Below are positions 6,847-15,661 of a stretch of DNA of 64,000 bases, piece after piece. The DNA comes from Lacticaseibacillus casei DSM 20011 = JCM 1134 = ATCC 393 (lineage in GTDB: Bacteria; Bacillota; Bacilli; Lactobacillales; Lactobacillaceae): the NCBI RefSeq assembly GCF_000829055.1, contig NZ_AP012544.1, positions 1,674,001 to 1,738,000 on the forward strand, read 5' to 3'. Positions within the stretch are counted from its first letter, which is position 1. Every line of letters begins with the position of its first letter. A model generated the notes under the pieces. It saw only the letters and a program-made list of their open reading frames with translations. It had not been told where the DNA came from and ran no database searches. The position numbers were made by a program, and so were the translations under genes.

Positions 6847-8660
6847 ACGAAAGGATTAAAGTCTGGGCGTATTTTAAACACAATAGTCAAGACTTTGCCC
6901 GGCACTGGGGCGCCTATTTTCTGCTTATTAGCGTGACCAATTTAGTTGTCGGTCTCGCCATCATCCCACTACTAACTTTCGGTGCCCAACAAGTCTTACG
7001 CTTAGGAAAGGTACCCTATATTACTTTGACTAACCTGGGACAGATTGCCACGGCCAAACCGGTCACAGCACTGTTACTGGTGCTAATCGGACTGATATTG
7101 CTGTTGTTTGTTTACTGGCAGTTTGCATTTTTGTTGTTAGGCATTCAAAACATTCATCGGCAAACACACTTAAGCTTTAGGCAACTGGCCGGCGCCACTA
7201 TTAGGAAAACCAGGCGCCTGACACCCACGACCATTGTGAGTTTAATTGCTTACTTCGTGTTAATCTTCCCCTTTTCAAGCATCGTCTTTAAAACCAGTTT
7301 ATTGGCAAAACTGACCATTCCTGATTTCATCATCGATTACATTTTTGACCGGTGGTATTTAACCGTTTTGATCGTGGTGCTTTATTTATTGGGCACTTGG
7401 CTGGCTATTCGCCTCTTGCCTTTACTGCCCGCACTAATCCTCAATGATCAATCGCCGCGGGCAACGGTGGTTCGCAGCTGGCGGGCAACCCGCGGTCAAA
7501 CCTGGCGAACTTTATGGGCAGTTATCCTGATTGTGATTCCCGTGTTGGTGTTTTCTATCCTGCTAGTCGCTGGTCTGTACGCATTTCAAACCTATCTTGA
7601 CCAGCAATGGCAGCAATGGTCGTTGCTTGGTGCCACGATCAACCTTGGCTTGTTACAGGCAGCGATGTTGCTGATCACGGTCTTCTTCACCGTCATGCTT
7701 TACCAACTGGCGACTTCGCAAGCGGAAACGTTTCATCTGATCGACAGTCAGGACCACGTTGTGCAAGTACCAAAGCCGCGGCGCAATTGGATTTTTAGAA
7801 TGAGTGCATTTGCCTTAATCATGGTGATTATCGACGGAACGAGTCTCTTTTATCATGCCTACCTGATCGGCGCGTTAACCACCCAGCCGTTAACGATCTC
7901 TCACCGCGGTGTCGATAACGGCAACGGGGTTCAAAATACCATTCCGGCGCTCTTGGCAACTGCCAAAGAAAAACCGGATTATGTCGAAATGGATCTTCAT
8001 GAAACCAAGGATCATAAGTTTGTCGTCATGCACGACGAGAATCTGAAGGCTCTAACTGGCAAAGACGCTGCGCCCCATCAACTGACGCTGGCGGAAATCA
8101 CACAGCTGACCGCGCATGAAAACGGCCACGCAGCCAAGGTCGCAAGCTTTGACCAATATTTGGCCGCAGCTGAACAGGTTCATCAAAAACTGCTAGTGGA
8201 GATCAAAACCACGCCACAGGACAGTCCGCAGATGATGGATCGATTCATCAACCGCTATGCCAAACGCTTATTAGCCAATCATGATCAAGTACATTCGCTT
8301 GATTACGGTGTGGTTAAGACGCTGCGCAAACGGGTTCCGAAGCTTAAGACGTTCTTTATTTTACCGTACACGTTGGTTTTCCCAGAAACGCCAGCTAGCG
8401 GCTATACGTTAGAATCAACCACACTTTCTACCACGGTTGCTGATCAAGCCCACGACCATCATCAAGCTGTCTATGCTTGGACCATTAACGATCCTGATGA
8501 CATGCAGAAAATGGCGTTCATGGACGCTGATGGCATCATTACTGATCAGTTGCGTCTGTTAAAGACGACGTTGCGCGAGATGAATGATCACCCTAGTTAT
8601 GCTGATCAGCTCTTGAATTATTTGAATGGTTTTTCAACCGAAGACAATGCACCATTTTAA
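6843..8660 (+). CDS. Membrane-domain glycerophosphodiester phosphodiesterase
   Basis: A 605-aa protein in two parts. Residues 1 to about 340 carry about seven to eight hydrophobic segments (the glycerophosphoryl diester phosphodiesterase membrane domain). From about 350 there is a GDPD TIM-barrel domain with the catalytic opening ISHRGVDNGNGVQNTIPAL, the metal/acid motif VEMDLHETKDHKFVVMHDENL and a late AWTINDPDDMQKM block. It should hydrolyse glycerophosphodiesters (lipid or teichoic acid breakdown products) at the membrane. It overlaps pyrD by 4 bp. The true substrate is unknown; a role in lipoteichoic acid turnover is inference. Confidence 0.9.
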   Translation: MNERIKVWAYFKHNSQDFARHWGAYFLLISVTNLVVGLAIIPLLTFGAQQVLRLGKVPYITLTNLGQIATAKPVTALLLVLIGLILLLFVYWQFAFLLLGIQNIHRQTHLSFRQLAGATIRKTRRLTPTTIVSLIAYFVLIFPFSSIVFKTSLLAKLTIPDFIIDYIFDRWYLTVLIVVLYLLGTWLAIRLLPLLPALILNDQSPRATVVRSWRATRGQTWRTLWAVILIVIPVLVFSILLVAGLYAFQTYLDQQWQQWSLLGATINLGLLQAAMLLITVFFTVMLYQLATSQAETFHLIDSQDHVVQVPKPRRNWIFRMSAFALIMVIIDGTSLFYHAYLIGALTTQPLTISHRGVDNGNGVQNTIPALLATAKEKPDYVEMDLHETKDHKFVVMHDENLKALTGKDAAPHQLTLAEITQLTAHENGHAAKVASFDQYLAAAEQVHQKLLVEIKTTPQDSPQMMDRFINRYAKRLLANHDQVHSLDYGVVKTLRKRVPKLKTFFILPYTLVFPETPASGYTLESTTLSTTVADQAHDHHQAVYAWTINDPDDMQKMAFMDADGIITDQLRLLKTTLREMNDHPSYADQLLNYLNGFSTEDNAPF

Positions 8661-8701
8661 GCCATTAAATGATTGTCTCACGTCCAAAACGCTAACAAAA
8701 C

Positions 8702-8746
8702 AAAAGCCGACAACACTTCCAAAACTGGAAATGTTGCCGGCTTTTT
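8702..8746. terminator. Bidirectional terminator between the GDPD gene and mecA
   Basis: AAAAGCCG-CAACA ... TGTTG-CGGCTTTTT forms a long hairpin with A/T runs on both flanks, placed between convergent genes. Confidence 0.85.
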
Positions 8747-8779
8747 AACGATCTAGAAAGCTCATTCGCTAATCCTATT

Positions 8780-9463
8780 TTATTTAAAGTAATAACGTGC
8801 CGTTTCTAACGCACTGGTTTCCATTAAGCGTTTGCCATACTCGGACAGAACCGCAGATGACAATGGCGAACGATCACCAAATTCCAGTGCAACCGCCATC
8901 TCGTCACGGGCTTCGTTAGAGGAAATCTCATTAGGATAGAACGTTAATACGAGGTAATAATTTTGCTTATACCGGTAAAGGTCGCTCTTTCCGCCTTCCA
9001 AACGCAGCGTCTGCGCAAGGCTGATAAAGTCTTCAAAGTCCTTTAATTTCAAAACGAGTTCGGTTTGCGGAGCCTTTTTAGCGTCAATATAACCGCCTTC
9101 GTCGACTGACTGCTGATCGTGTTGATCATTGGCGTCTAAGCCCTGCAGCTGCTGACGAATATAATCCGGTACTTGGGTGTCCGTACTGTCATCATCAGAA
9201 CCGGTGTCGCTATCATCATTCTTTTGACCATTCTTACTGATCAACAATTCGAGCCCGGATTGACTTGGCATGACCTGAAACGTCACGGCCTCGTTTGTGG
9301 CAAACGTATGGTCTTTGTCAACTTCATCAAGGATACTGTAAAAGAAGCTCTCAATCTGCTTGTGATTGCCAAGCAGATCCAATACCGTAATCCCCCGCTG
9401 CGCTAGATCATCGTTACCTAACATGACCCGGATCGTATTTGCATTAATCCGTTCCATTTCCAT
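8780..9463 (-). CDS. mecA: Adaptor protein MecA
   Basis: Adaptor that delivers substrates to ClpC(P). The 227-aa protein begins MEMERINANTIRVMLGNDDLAQRGITVLDLL, the conserved MecA N-terminal substrate-binding domain. An acidic low-complexity linker follows (about residues 80-130, rich in D, S, T and Q), then the C-terminal ClpC-binding domain with LVLKLKDFEDFISLAQTL and YLVLTFYPNE. Two in-frame ATGs (9463, 9457) follow GAGGTG; the first is annotated. It lies downstream of spx on the same strand, with a palindromic element between them. Confidence 0.95.
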   Translation of the reverse strand: MEMERINANTIRVMLGNDDLAQRGITVLDLLGNHKQIESFFYSILDEVDKDHTFATNEAVTFQVMPSQSGLELLISKNGQKNDDSDTGSDDDSTDTQVPDYIRQQLQGLDANDQHDQQSVDEGGYIDAKKAPQTELVLKLKDFEDFISLAQTLRLEGGKSDLYRYKQNYYLVLTFYPNEISSNEARDEMAVALEFGDRSPLSSAVLSEYGKRLMETSALETARYYFK

Positions 9464-9530
9464 GATTGCTGCACCTCACTTTAGTCACGGAACCCTGAGT
9501 TCTGTGGTTCATCACATGACCACTTACTAC

Positions 9531-9539
9531 ATTATAGCA
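9531..9539 (-). promoter_or_regulatory. Extended -10 promoter of mecA
   Basis: On the minus strand TGCTATAAT (TGn plus a perfect -10), about 70 bp before the start codon. A TTGACG is present upstream but only 12 bp away, so it is probably not the -35. Confidence 0.5.
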
Positions 9540-9597
9540 GATTTACTACGTCAAGGCATTCTACCGCACGTAAGCGCTATGATCAAGTCTAGTGCAC

Positions 9598-9806
9598 AGA
9601 GCGTGAGCAGGCCCGGTTAGAAACCGGAGCATAAGTGGCCTCGAACCTAAATGGCCAAAGCCCAGCCATTTAGGTTCGAGGTCCTTATGTGGAGGTTTCT
9701 GGGCCTGCGAGCGCGTTTCGGAGCCGGATTGCCCCACACCCCTCAATCTGGCCACAGTGCAGTGACCAAGGCCCGTATTGCAAGGCTTTTGGCCAGTCAA
9801 CGCATT
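9598..9806 (+). repeat. Palindromic element, copy A (long hairpin plus a degenerate second right arm)
   Basis: Left arm 9599-9655, loop CAAAGCCCA, right arm 9665-9717. The arms pair over most of their length (loop-proximal CTCGAACCTAAATGGC / GCCATTTAGGTTCGAG is perfect). At 9749-9806 there is a deleted, diverged second right-arm unit that keeps CAGTG...CCAAGGCC...AACGCATTT. It sits in the 513-bp gap between spx and mecA; short open frames across it on both strands are not real genes. Confidence 0.85.
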
Positions 9807-9977
9807 TCAGAACCAAATCCTCCCCCCAAAAAAATTTATTCGTCAAAACGAAAAAATGCCCCAACACTTATACGCGTGTCGAGACAATTTGTTATTTGTT
9901 TTATGATTAATGACCGATTGGCTGCTAGCTTGTGTAAGTACAACAGTCACGCGGGTAAAAAACCACGACTTTTCAAA

Positions 9978-10376
9978 TTAAAATCCTGCCAATAATTGCG
10001 CCTGTTGAAGTTCCAAGGTACGCACAGACCGCGGCAAAAAGCGCCGGATCTCGTCTTCGTTATAACCAACCTGAAGACGCTTGTCGTCCATCATGATCGG
10101 CCGCCGCAGTAAACCCGGATATTTTGCTACCAGTTTAATCAGCGTGCCAGTCGATAACTCATCGATGTTAATCCCTAGCTCCTGGAAGATCTTCGAACGT
10201 GTTGAAATAATTTCTTCGGTACCCTCTTCGGTCATCATCAATAACCGCTTGATTTCATCAACGTTCAATGGATCAGAAAAAATATTACGTTCTGTAAAAG
10301 GAATCTTATTTTCCTTTAACCAGGCGCGCGCCTTCCGACAAGATGTGCAACTTGGGGACGTGTATAAAATAACCAT
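9978..10376 (-). CDS. spx: Spx/ArsC-family transcriptional regulator
   Basis: Redox-sensing regulator that binds the RNA polymerase alpha C-terminal domain. The 132-aa protein starts [20 protein letters not shown] with the CxxC redox switch (residues 10 and 13) in a thioredoxin-like fold. It keeps the conserved [21 protein letters not shown] segment, with the Arg implicated in sulfate/Spx function. The frame is open further upstream, but AAAAGGAGCGAGCGCTC precedes the ATG at 10376, which I chose. Spx proteins are degraded by ClpXP with YjbH and were first linked genetically to MecA/ClpC phenotypes, so the mecA neighbourhood is notable. Confidence 0.93.
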   Translation of the reverse strand: MVILYTSPSCTSCRKARAWLKENKIPFTERNIFSDPLNVDEIKRLLMMTEEGTEEIISTRSKIFQELGINIDELSTGTLIKLVAKYPGLLRRPIMMDDKRLQVGYNEDEIRRFLPRSVRTLELQQAQLLAGF

Positions 10377-10579
10377 GAGCGCTCGCTCCTTTTTCTTTGA
10401 CGAGGAATCCTTCTCAACTACAGGTATAGTATACGAGATTGCCTCGAAGCGGCGCAATCATATTCAGAAAAATAATTTTTTAAAAATTGAAAATCCAATT
10501 TTGAAATCTCTGTAGATCTCTGCACAATCAACGTTTTTATAAGTTTTCTTGTGAAAAATAGCTCAAGTTATAATAACTA

Positions 10580-12057
10580 ATTTTTTAGGGTCTACACTTT
10601 CTGGTGTTGAGAAATAATCAACACTGAACGTATAGGCCCTTTTTGGATAACGCAAAAAGACACCTACTCAGTGTCCATGCTATGCTTGTTAGCGTCGAAA
10701 CCAAAAGCAAGCGAGGTTATGAGTAAATGTCCCAATACGATCCTACACTGTCCGTCCTTGGAATACCAGACCATAATATCAAAGTAGCCTTTGTTCGTCA
10801 TGAATATCGCGGCAACGGGGTACGTCGCCGCCAGTATCATGTGATTGATGCCGAGCTGACTTACCGGTTAACCCGGTGCCCACTGTGTGGCTTTGAGGCC
10901 TTGCACCCTAACGGGTTTTACACGGCCCACGTGCGCGTCCCCAACGGGGTTGAAATGCCGACAGTCATTGACTTGCACAAGCAACGATGGCGCTGTCATA
11001 ACTGTTACCACACAGTCAGTGCCAAGACGCCACTCGTGCAACCCAACCACACGATCGCCGCTCACATGACAGAACGAATCATGAAGTTAGCGCATGAACG
11101 GTTGCCGGTCAAAACCATCGCCCGTATTATCGGAATCTCAGCCTCCTCGGTTCAACGGATCATTGACCAAAATCTCAAACTCCGACCGGCTCGCCGGCTA
11201 CCCACGCGACTCTGCTTTGATGAGTTCCGTTCCACTCATGGCATGATGTCGTTTATCTGTCTTGATGCCGATTCAAATCGTCTGATTGCCTTGCTTGGTG
11301 ACCGATTCAACCGAACGATTAAAAACTTCTTCATCGCTCATTATTCACTCGCTGAACGCACTAGGGTCCAGACGGTCACCATGGACATGAATGCAGCTTA
11401 TCAGACGATTATTCATGAGGTTTTCCCCAAGGCCCAAGTCGTCATTGATCGGTTCCATATCATTCAACTTGCGGCTCGTGCCCTTGATCAGGTACGCGTC
11501 CAAGCGCTCAAACAGCTTGATGACAAGCACAGCCGTCCTTATAAGATCATGAAGACAAACTGGCGGCTTTTTCATCAAACTGCGCCTGACGCTAAACACA
11601 AACAGTTCCTGTTTGGTTTGAATGAAGACGTCACGCAACAGGAGGCCATCGATATCGCACTTGATACTGAGCCCAAGCTCAAGCAAACCTACGAGACCTA
11701 CTTAGCGCTTCATGATGCTTTGATGGTGAAGAAACATCCCGCGGAACTGGCAAACCTGTTAGCTACTTACGAGCCAAACGGTACGGCAATGGACATGACG
11801 ATCGCGACGCTTAAGCGACACAAAGTCGCTGTTCTCGCCGCTGTCACCAGCCCTTATTCCAACGGTCCGATCGAAGGGGTTAACCGCCTCATCAAGTCAC
11901 TCAAACGATCCTGTTTTGGCTTCAAGAATCAGCTGAACTTCTTCAAACGAATCTACCAAATCACGGCATAACATGACAAAGACGGCTCCCCAAATGGAGA
12001 ACCGCCTCAAATGATAAATTTATTCTTCAACACCAGTTGACGCAGAGCCATTTTTTA
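10580..12057 (+). mobile_element. Complete ISL3-family insertion sequence with 8-bp target duplication
   Basis: The element spans 10588-12049 (1,462 bp). The left end GGGTCTACACTTTCTGGTG and the right end (inverted) GGCTCTGCGTCAACTGGTG are imperfect terminal repeats of 30 bp with 21 matches. It is flanked on both sides by ATTTTTTA (10580-10587 and 12050-12057), the 8-bp duplication expected for ISL3. It carries one intact transposase gene. It inserted in AT-rich DNA upstream of spx and 41 bp beyond the 3' end of the metallo-hydrolase gene, disrupting no recognisable frame. The perfect duplication and intact ends indicate a recent insertion. Confidence 0.95.
10727..11971 (+). CDS. ISL3-family transposase
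   Basis: A 414-aa DDE transposase. The N-terminal zinc-finger-like segment has CPLCGF ... CHNC (about residues 51-90). A helix-turn-helix follows with TIARIIGISASSVQRIID. The catalytic core includes LCFDEFRSTHG, VTMDMNAAYQ, VVIDRFHIIQLA and the glutamate region SPYSNGPIEGVNRLIKSLKRSCFGFKN, all typical of ISL3. The gene is uninterrupted. Confidence 0.95.
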   Translation: MSQYDPTLSVLGIPDHNIKVAFVRHEYRGNGVRRRQYHVIDAELTYRLTRCPLCGFEALHPNGFYTAHVRVPNGVEMPTVIDLHKQRWRCHNCYHTVSAKTPLVQPNHTIAAHMTERIMKLAHERLPVKTIARIIGISASSVQRIIDQNLKLRPARRLPTRLCFDEFRSTHGMMSFICLDADSNRLIALLGDRFNRTIKNFFIAHYSLAERTRVQTVTMDMNAAYQTIIHEVFPKAQVVIDRFHIIQLAARALDQVRVQALKQLDDKHSRPYKIMKTNWRLFHQTAPDAKHKQFLFGLNEDVTQQEAIDIALDTEPKLKQTYETYLALHDALMVKKHPAELANLLATYEPNGTAMDMTIATLKRHKVAVLAAVTSPYSNGPIEGVNRLIKSLKRSCFGFKNQLNFFKRIYQITA

Positions 12058-12097
12058 ACATTTAGTTCTCATTTTAAGTGAACATTTATGATCACTA

Positions 12098-12835
12098 TCA
12101 GACATTAATTGTCAAGTCATCTGCCGCTAACAAAATTGGTATGCCCACTGCTTGTTTTGCAGCCTGTTGTTTTAAGGTATCAAGGTCGAGTTGTTGCGGC
12201 AAATGTGTCAACAAGAGTTGCTTGACGCCGGCATCCTTTGCTAACTGGCCGGCCTCAGGTGCGGTTAAATGCCATCGTGGTGTCGGTTGATCCGCCAGAA
12301 AATTGGTATCTGCCATCAAGAGATCGGCGTTTTTTGCAAACGGTACCAATCCAGGAAAGTAACGCGTATCACTTGTGTTGACCAGCACTTTATTGGTCCC
12401 TGATTCAACAATGCGCACAGCAAAGGCTGGCACTGGATGCTGCGTCTCAAGAAACGTGATCGTGAACGGTCCTAAATGCAAGGTACTGTCAGCGGAGTAG
12501 CCCATGCCTTGCGTAAATGGGCCAAAGGTTAGACTGCCAAAGTTTAACGGATCCATCGTGTGGCCGTAAATTGGCAGTGGCGAGACTTTTTTGGTCCCCT
12601 TCCGCAACTGATAATAATATTGCAACACCCCGACATCCGCCGTGTGATCGTGGTGATAATGCGTCAGCAATACGGCGTCTAGTTGCAATGGATCAAAAAC
12701 CTTCTCCAAGGCAAGCAGACCGCCACTGCCTAAATCCATTAATAAATGGTAATCGCCGCTTTCAACTAAGTAGGTGCTGGTCGCGTGGCCGGCATCCGGA
12801 TAACCGCCAAGATAACCTAAAACTGTCAATTTCAT
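12098..12835 (-). CDS. Metallo-beta-lactamase-fold hydrolase (RNase Z-like, YhfI type)
   Basis: A 245-aa MBL-fold enzyme. Motif I THYHHDHTAD (residues 59-67) supplies the His/Asp metal ligands. Later ligands appear as the His in FLETQHPVPAFAVRI, the Asp in LVNTSDTRYFPG and the His in LLLTHLPQQL. The overall plan resembles RNase Z and the uncharacterised YhfI group, which probably hydrolyse phosphodiesters. The start has GGGAGG upstream. The substrate is unknown. Confidence 0.88.
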   Translation of the reverse strand: MKLTVLGYLGGYPDAGHATSTYLVESGDYHLLMDLGSGGLLALEKVFDPLQLDAVLLTHYHHDHTADVGVLQYYYQLRKGTKKVSPLPIYGHTMDPLNFGSLTFGPFTQGMGYSADSTLHLGPFTITFLETQHPVPAFAVRIVESGTNKVLVNTSDTRYFPGLVPFAKNADLLMADTNFLADQPTPRWHLTAPEAGQLAKDAGVKQLLLTHLPQQLDLDTLKQQAAKQAVGIPILLAADDLTINV

Positions 12836-12903
12836 TTAGTTTTTCCTCCCTTTCAACCTGAAAAGCCACTAAGAAGTTTATAATAAGTGTGGAGGTGGTC
12901 GGT

Positions 12904-13410
12904 ATGTCCACAATACAAACAGTCTTCGGTAGCAAGTCGTTCCTTGTCAAATTGCTCGATGAGCGCCATGATCCCCAACTAAAATTGTTAAAGCCGGCAC
13001 AAAGCGGCCTGGATTACATGATTTACGATCCGAGTGGCCGGGCGACATTCAGTGCGCCATTGCGTTACGACATCATTACGAGCTTAGGCCCAACCGAACA
13101 AAACGGCTATGTGCAGTTCATGTATTTTAATTTGGACACGGACGATGTCAAAGTGTTCTTATCAAAAATCAAACAATTGATCGATAACCACGACATCTTG
13201 CTTGGGGAAAATCACATCCTGTTGGCGCAAGAAGTCAAACACCCTGATAATTTTCTGATGGTTTCTGTCTGGCAATCCAGCAATGACTACTACGAGTTCA
13301 AGAATACCCCAGCACTCTCATCAGTCAAGGAGTTCATTCGCCGCGCCGCTTCGGCTAATGGCTTTCATGAAGCGGGTTATACCGTCATTGACCCCCATCA
13401 AAAAGATTAA
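12904..13410 (+). CDS. ABM-fold protein resembling staphylococcal TRAP
   Basis: A 168-aa protein. The C-terminal half (about 100-150) fits the antibiotic biosynthesis monooxygenase dimeric alpha-beta barrel: LMVSVWQSSNDYYEFKNTP followed by VKEFIRR. The size and two-part layout resemble the TRAP/YhgC group. That group has been linked to stress or haem-related functions, but the biochemical role is unsettled. The ATG at 12904 follows GGAGGT with 7-bp spacing, so I preferred it to the upstream GTG at 12889. A TATAAT lies at 12879-12884. It diverges from the MBL gene. Confidence 0.6.
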   Translation: MSTIQTVFGSKSFLVKLLDERHDPQLKLLKPAQSGLDYMIYDPSGRATFSAPLRYDIITSLGPTEQNGYVQFMYFNLDTDDVKVFLSKIKQLIDNHDILLGENHILLAQEVKHPDNFLMVSVWQSSNDYYEFKNTPALSSVKEFIRRAASANGFHEAGYTVIDPHQKD

Positions 13411-13482
13411 AACAAGCCGATCATACAACTGCGAAAATTTTAACATGCCAGTCGCGTAAACCGCGAGTATTCGGCTAACACC

Positions 13483-13565
13483 AAAGCATCAGAATTCGGC
13501 AGAACCGATTCCCCGATAACTAACCGCCGTTATCGCTGATCGCCGCTGGTCATTCTGGTGCTTTT
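13483..13565. terminator. Convergent-end hairpin (bidirectional terminator candidate)
   Basis: AAAGCATCAGAAT and ATTCTGGTGCTTTT are near-perfect outer arms, enclosing a second hairpin CGATAAC / GTTATCG. It lies between the convergent ABM-like gene and the ABC permease gene. Confidence 0.55.
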
Positions 13566-13579
13566 GTGATGCATTTTCA

Positions 13580-15661
13580 TCAATCGCTAACCCACCGGCT
13601 GACCGGCCCGTCAACCATGCGAATCATGACATGCACGGTCGCCTGATAAAACAGCCAGTCAATCCCGGCATAAATGGCAATCATCAGACCGAGATAACGC
13701 GACGGCGGATTATCAAGATAATTGGTCATCACGCTGATCACACACAGTGCCATGATAATACCGAATACAAGTGGGACCGCAAAAACCACCGCAGCCTGAC
13801 GGTAAATCGTGTGCCGAATCTGTTGCGGATCCATCCCCAAATGCTTTAATATCTGAAAATGCCGCTTCTCCTGACGCACGGCGATGACTTGTTTGAGCAA
13901 TAAGATACTGCCTGTCGCGACCACAAAAACACCGCTTAGCAACAAGATCAAAAATAGCAAAAAGCCATATAACGTACTGACAAAATTCTGTTCCGACGCT
14001 TGCAGCCCGATCGGATTACGCCAGAAGTTCATTTTGGCGCTCACCCGATTAGTGACTTTCAGATCGTTGCCTGCCCGTTCATTGGCGCCAATATTGACGT
14101 ACTCCTGCAGATTCTTGCTATTGTCCAAATGCTGCAGTTGTGCCAGTGCCCGGCGTGCAGATTTTGTTTTAGGCAGTTTAGCCATATATAACCGGTCCGG
14201 AGTGCCTTCTAACATGTCAAAGGTTCGATCACTAACCAGTAATCCCCGGTCAAAATAATTATTACTCCCGGTTGGAAAAAGATCAGTCGTTCGGGTGAGC
14301 CGAAGTGACGTGTCACTACCTGGTAACATAATCGCTCGATCCGGATTACGCCGCGCGCCAACCGGTCGAAACCCGGTTCTGTTTGGCAACATTAACTGAG
14401 CTTCCTGTTGTCGTAATCGAACTGGGGGTAAACTCTTTTGCAGTCGCGCTACCCGACGATACTCACGCATTGCGACGACATTGTAAACACTAGGCTGATC
14501 GCGAATCTGGCCAATTTGATTCCTTAACCTAATCTCGGCATATAATAATTTAGTCGACATGGTGACCGCGTGCGTCGGCTTAACCTTGGCTTTTTTTAAA
14601 ACGTCCGTCACATTATCAACGCCGATTCCGGAGGCTACGACAGTCGTGGGAATTTCACGTAACACCAATTCTTGTTCGTATTGAAACAACATGACCGAAC
14701 TGCCAAGCATCGTGATCGTCACAGCACAAAGCAGCGTCGTCAACCACAATGAGTGGGCATTGCCTTGCAACCTTTTGATAATCAGATGGCGCGAAATGCC
14801 ACTTGCATTGCGGGTCTGCATCTCATGACGACGCTGATACCACGCCACCAATCCGGGCAAAAAGTCGGCAAAAACAAGAAAAAGTCCCAGCAGCAGCGCT
14901 GTCACAAGCACGACTAAGAGAATTGGGAGTATCATTCGGCCCGGAATCCATGGTAGTAATCGCATTAAACTACCACTAATTGGCAACAAGCGCAGCATCG
15001 TCAACAGACTACCAACCAATAACGCAAAGCCGCCCACACCAAGCCAAAAACGCCACCAGGTTTGCGGCTTGGGCGGGGCAGGCACATCTTGTTGCCGAAT
15101 GAATTGACGAAGTGGATTTTGAACATAAATGGCATTAACGGCGCCAACTAACAGATAAACCACCCCCATCAATGTCAAAACGTCCAGCAACGCTGATGGG
15201 GACACCATAAAACCAATCGGAGTATGCAAGGCCATCAAGCGGATCAACACCATGCCTAACAATGGCGATAGAATAAATCCAAGCAAGACCCCGGTTATCA
15301 ATCCGATCGCACCGACAATCAGACTTTCAATAAACACCGTCACTCCCAGTTTGGCACCGGATAATCCCAAAAGTCGGTATAAGCCGATCTCCTGATCACG
15401 ACGGGCAATTAACAGGCTATTTAAATACAATAGGAAACTGATCGAAAACAAAGCCAGCAGGACCATGACAATCATTAGCAGGCTGGGTACAATATCCAAA
15501 CTGCCTAATCGTTTGCTGGCATCACTTAAAATCGACCGATTATTCGCAACCGCGCCAATCGCATACATAATCGCGTTGATCAATGCAGCAATCATGATCT
15601 GCAAGCCATCTTCGTGCCGATGTCGCACAAGGTTGGTCTTAATCTGTTGCCACACGTGCAT
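13580..15661 (-). CDS. Bce-type ABC transporter permease (FtsX-like)
   Basis: A 693-aa permease with about ten hydrophobic segments. An FtsX-like half with conserved LYLNSLLIARRDQEIGLYRLLGLSG lies after the first helices. There is a large extracytoplasmic domain (about residues 330-540) and a last helical bundle with RQEKRHFQILKHLGMDPQQI. This is the layout of BceB-type transporters that sense and detoxify cell-wall-active peptide antibiotics. Its start overlaps the ATPase gene by 23 bp. With the divergent kinase and regulator it forms a complete Bce module; the actual peptide substrate cannot be named from sequence. Confidence 0.88.
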   Translation of the reverse strand: MHVWQQIKTNLVRHRHEDGLQIMIAALINAIMYAIGAVANNRSILSDASKRLGSLDIVPSLLMIVMVLLALFSISFLLYLNSLLIARRDQEIGLYRLLGLSGAKLGVTVFIESLIVGAIGLITGVLLGFILSPLLGMVLIRLMALHTPIGFMVSPSALLDVLTLMGVVYLLVGAVNAIYVQNPLRQFIRQQDVPAPPKPQTWWRFWLGVGGFALLVGSLLTMLRLLPISGSLMRLLPWIPGRMILPILLVVLVTALLLGLFLVFADFLPGLVAWYQRRHEMQTRNASGISRHLIIKRLQGNAHSLWLTTLLCAVTITMLGSSVMLFQYEQELVLREIPTTVVASGIGVDNVTDVLKKAKVKPTHAVTMSTKLLYAEIRLRNQIGQIRDQPSVYNVVAMREYRRVARLQKSLPPVRLRQQEAQLMLPNRTGFRPVGARRNPDRAIMLPGSDTSLRLTRTTDLFPTGSNNYFDRGLLVSDRTFDMLEGTPDRLYMAKLPKTKSARRALAQLQHLDNSKNLQEYVNIGANERAGNDLKVTNRVSAKMNFWRNPIGLQASEQNFVSTLYGFLLFLILLLSGVFVVATGSILLLKQVIAVRQEKRHFQILKHLGMDPQQIRHTIYRQAAVVFAVPLVFGIIMALCVISVMTNYLDNPPSRYLGLMIAIYAGIDWLFYQATVHVMIRMVDGPVSRWVSD

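Noticed and set aside
9561..9995. Open frames of 60-114 aa between mecA and spx
   Set aside because: They cover the palindromic element and have no supporting ribosome site or protein-like composition.
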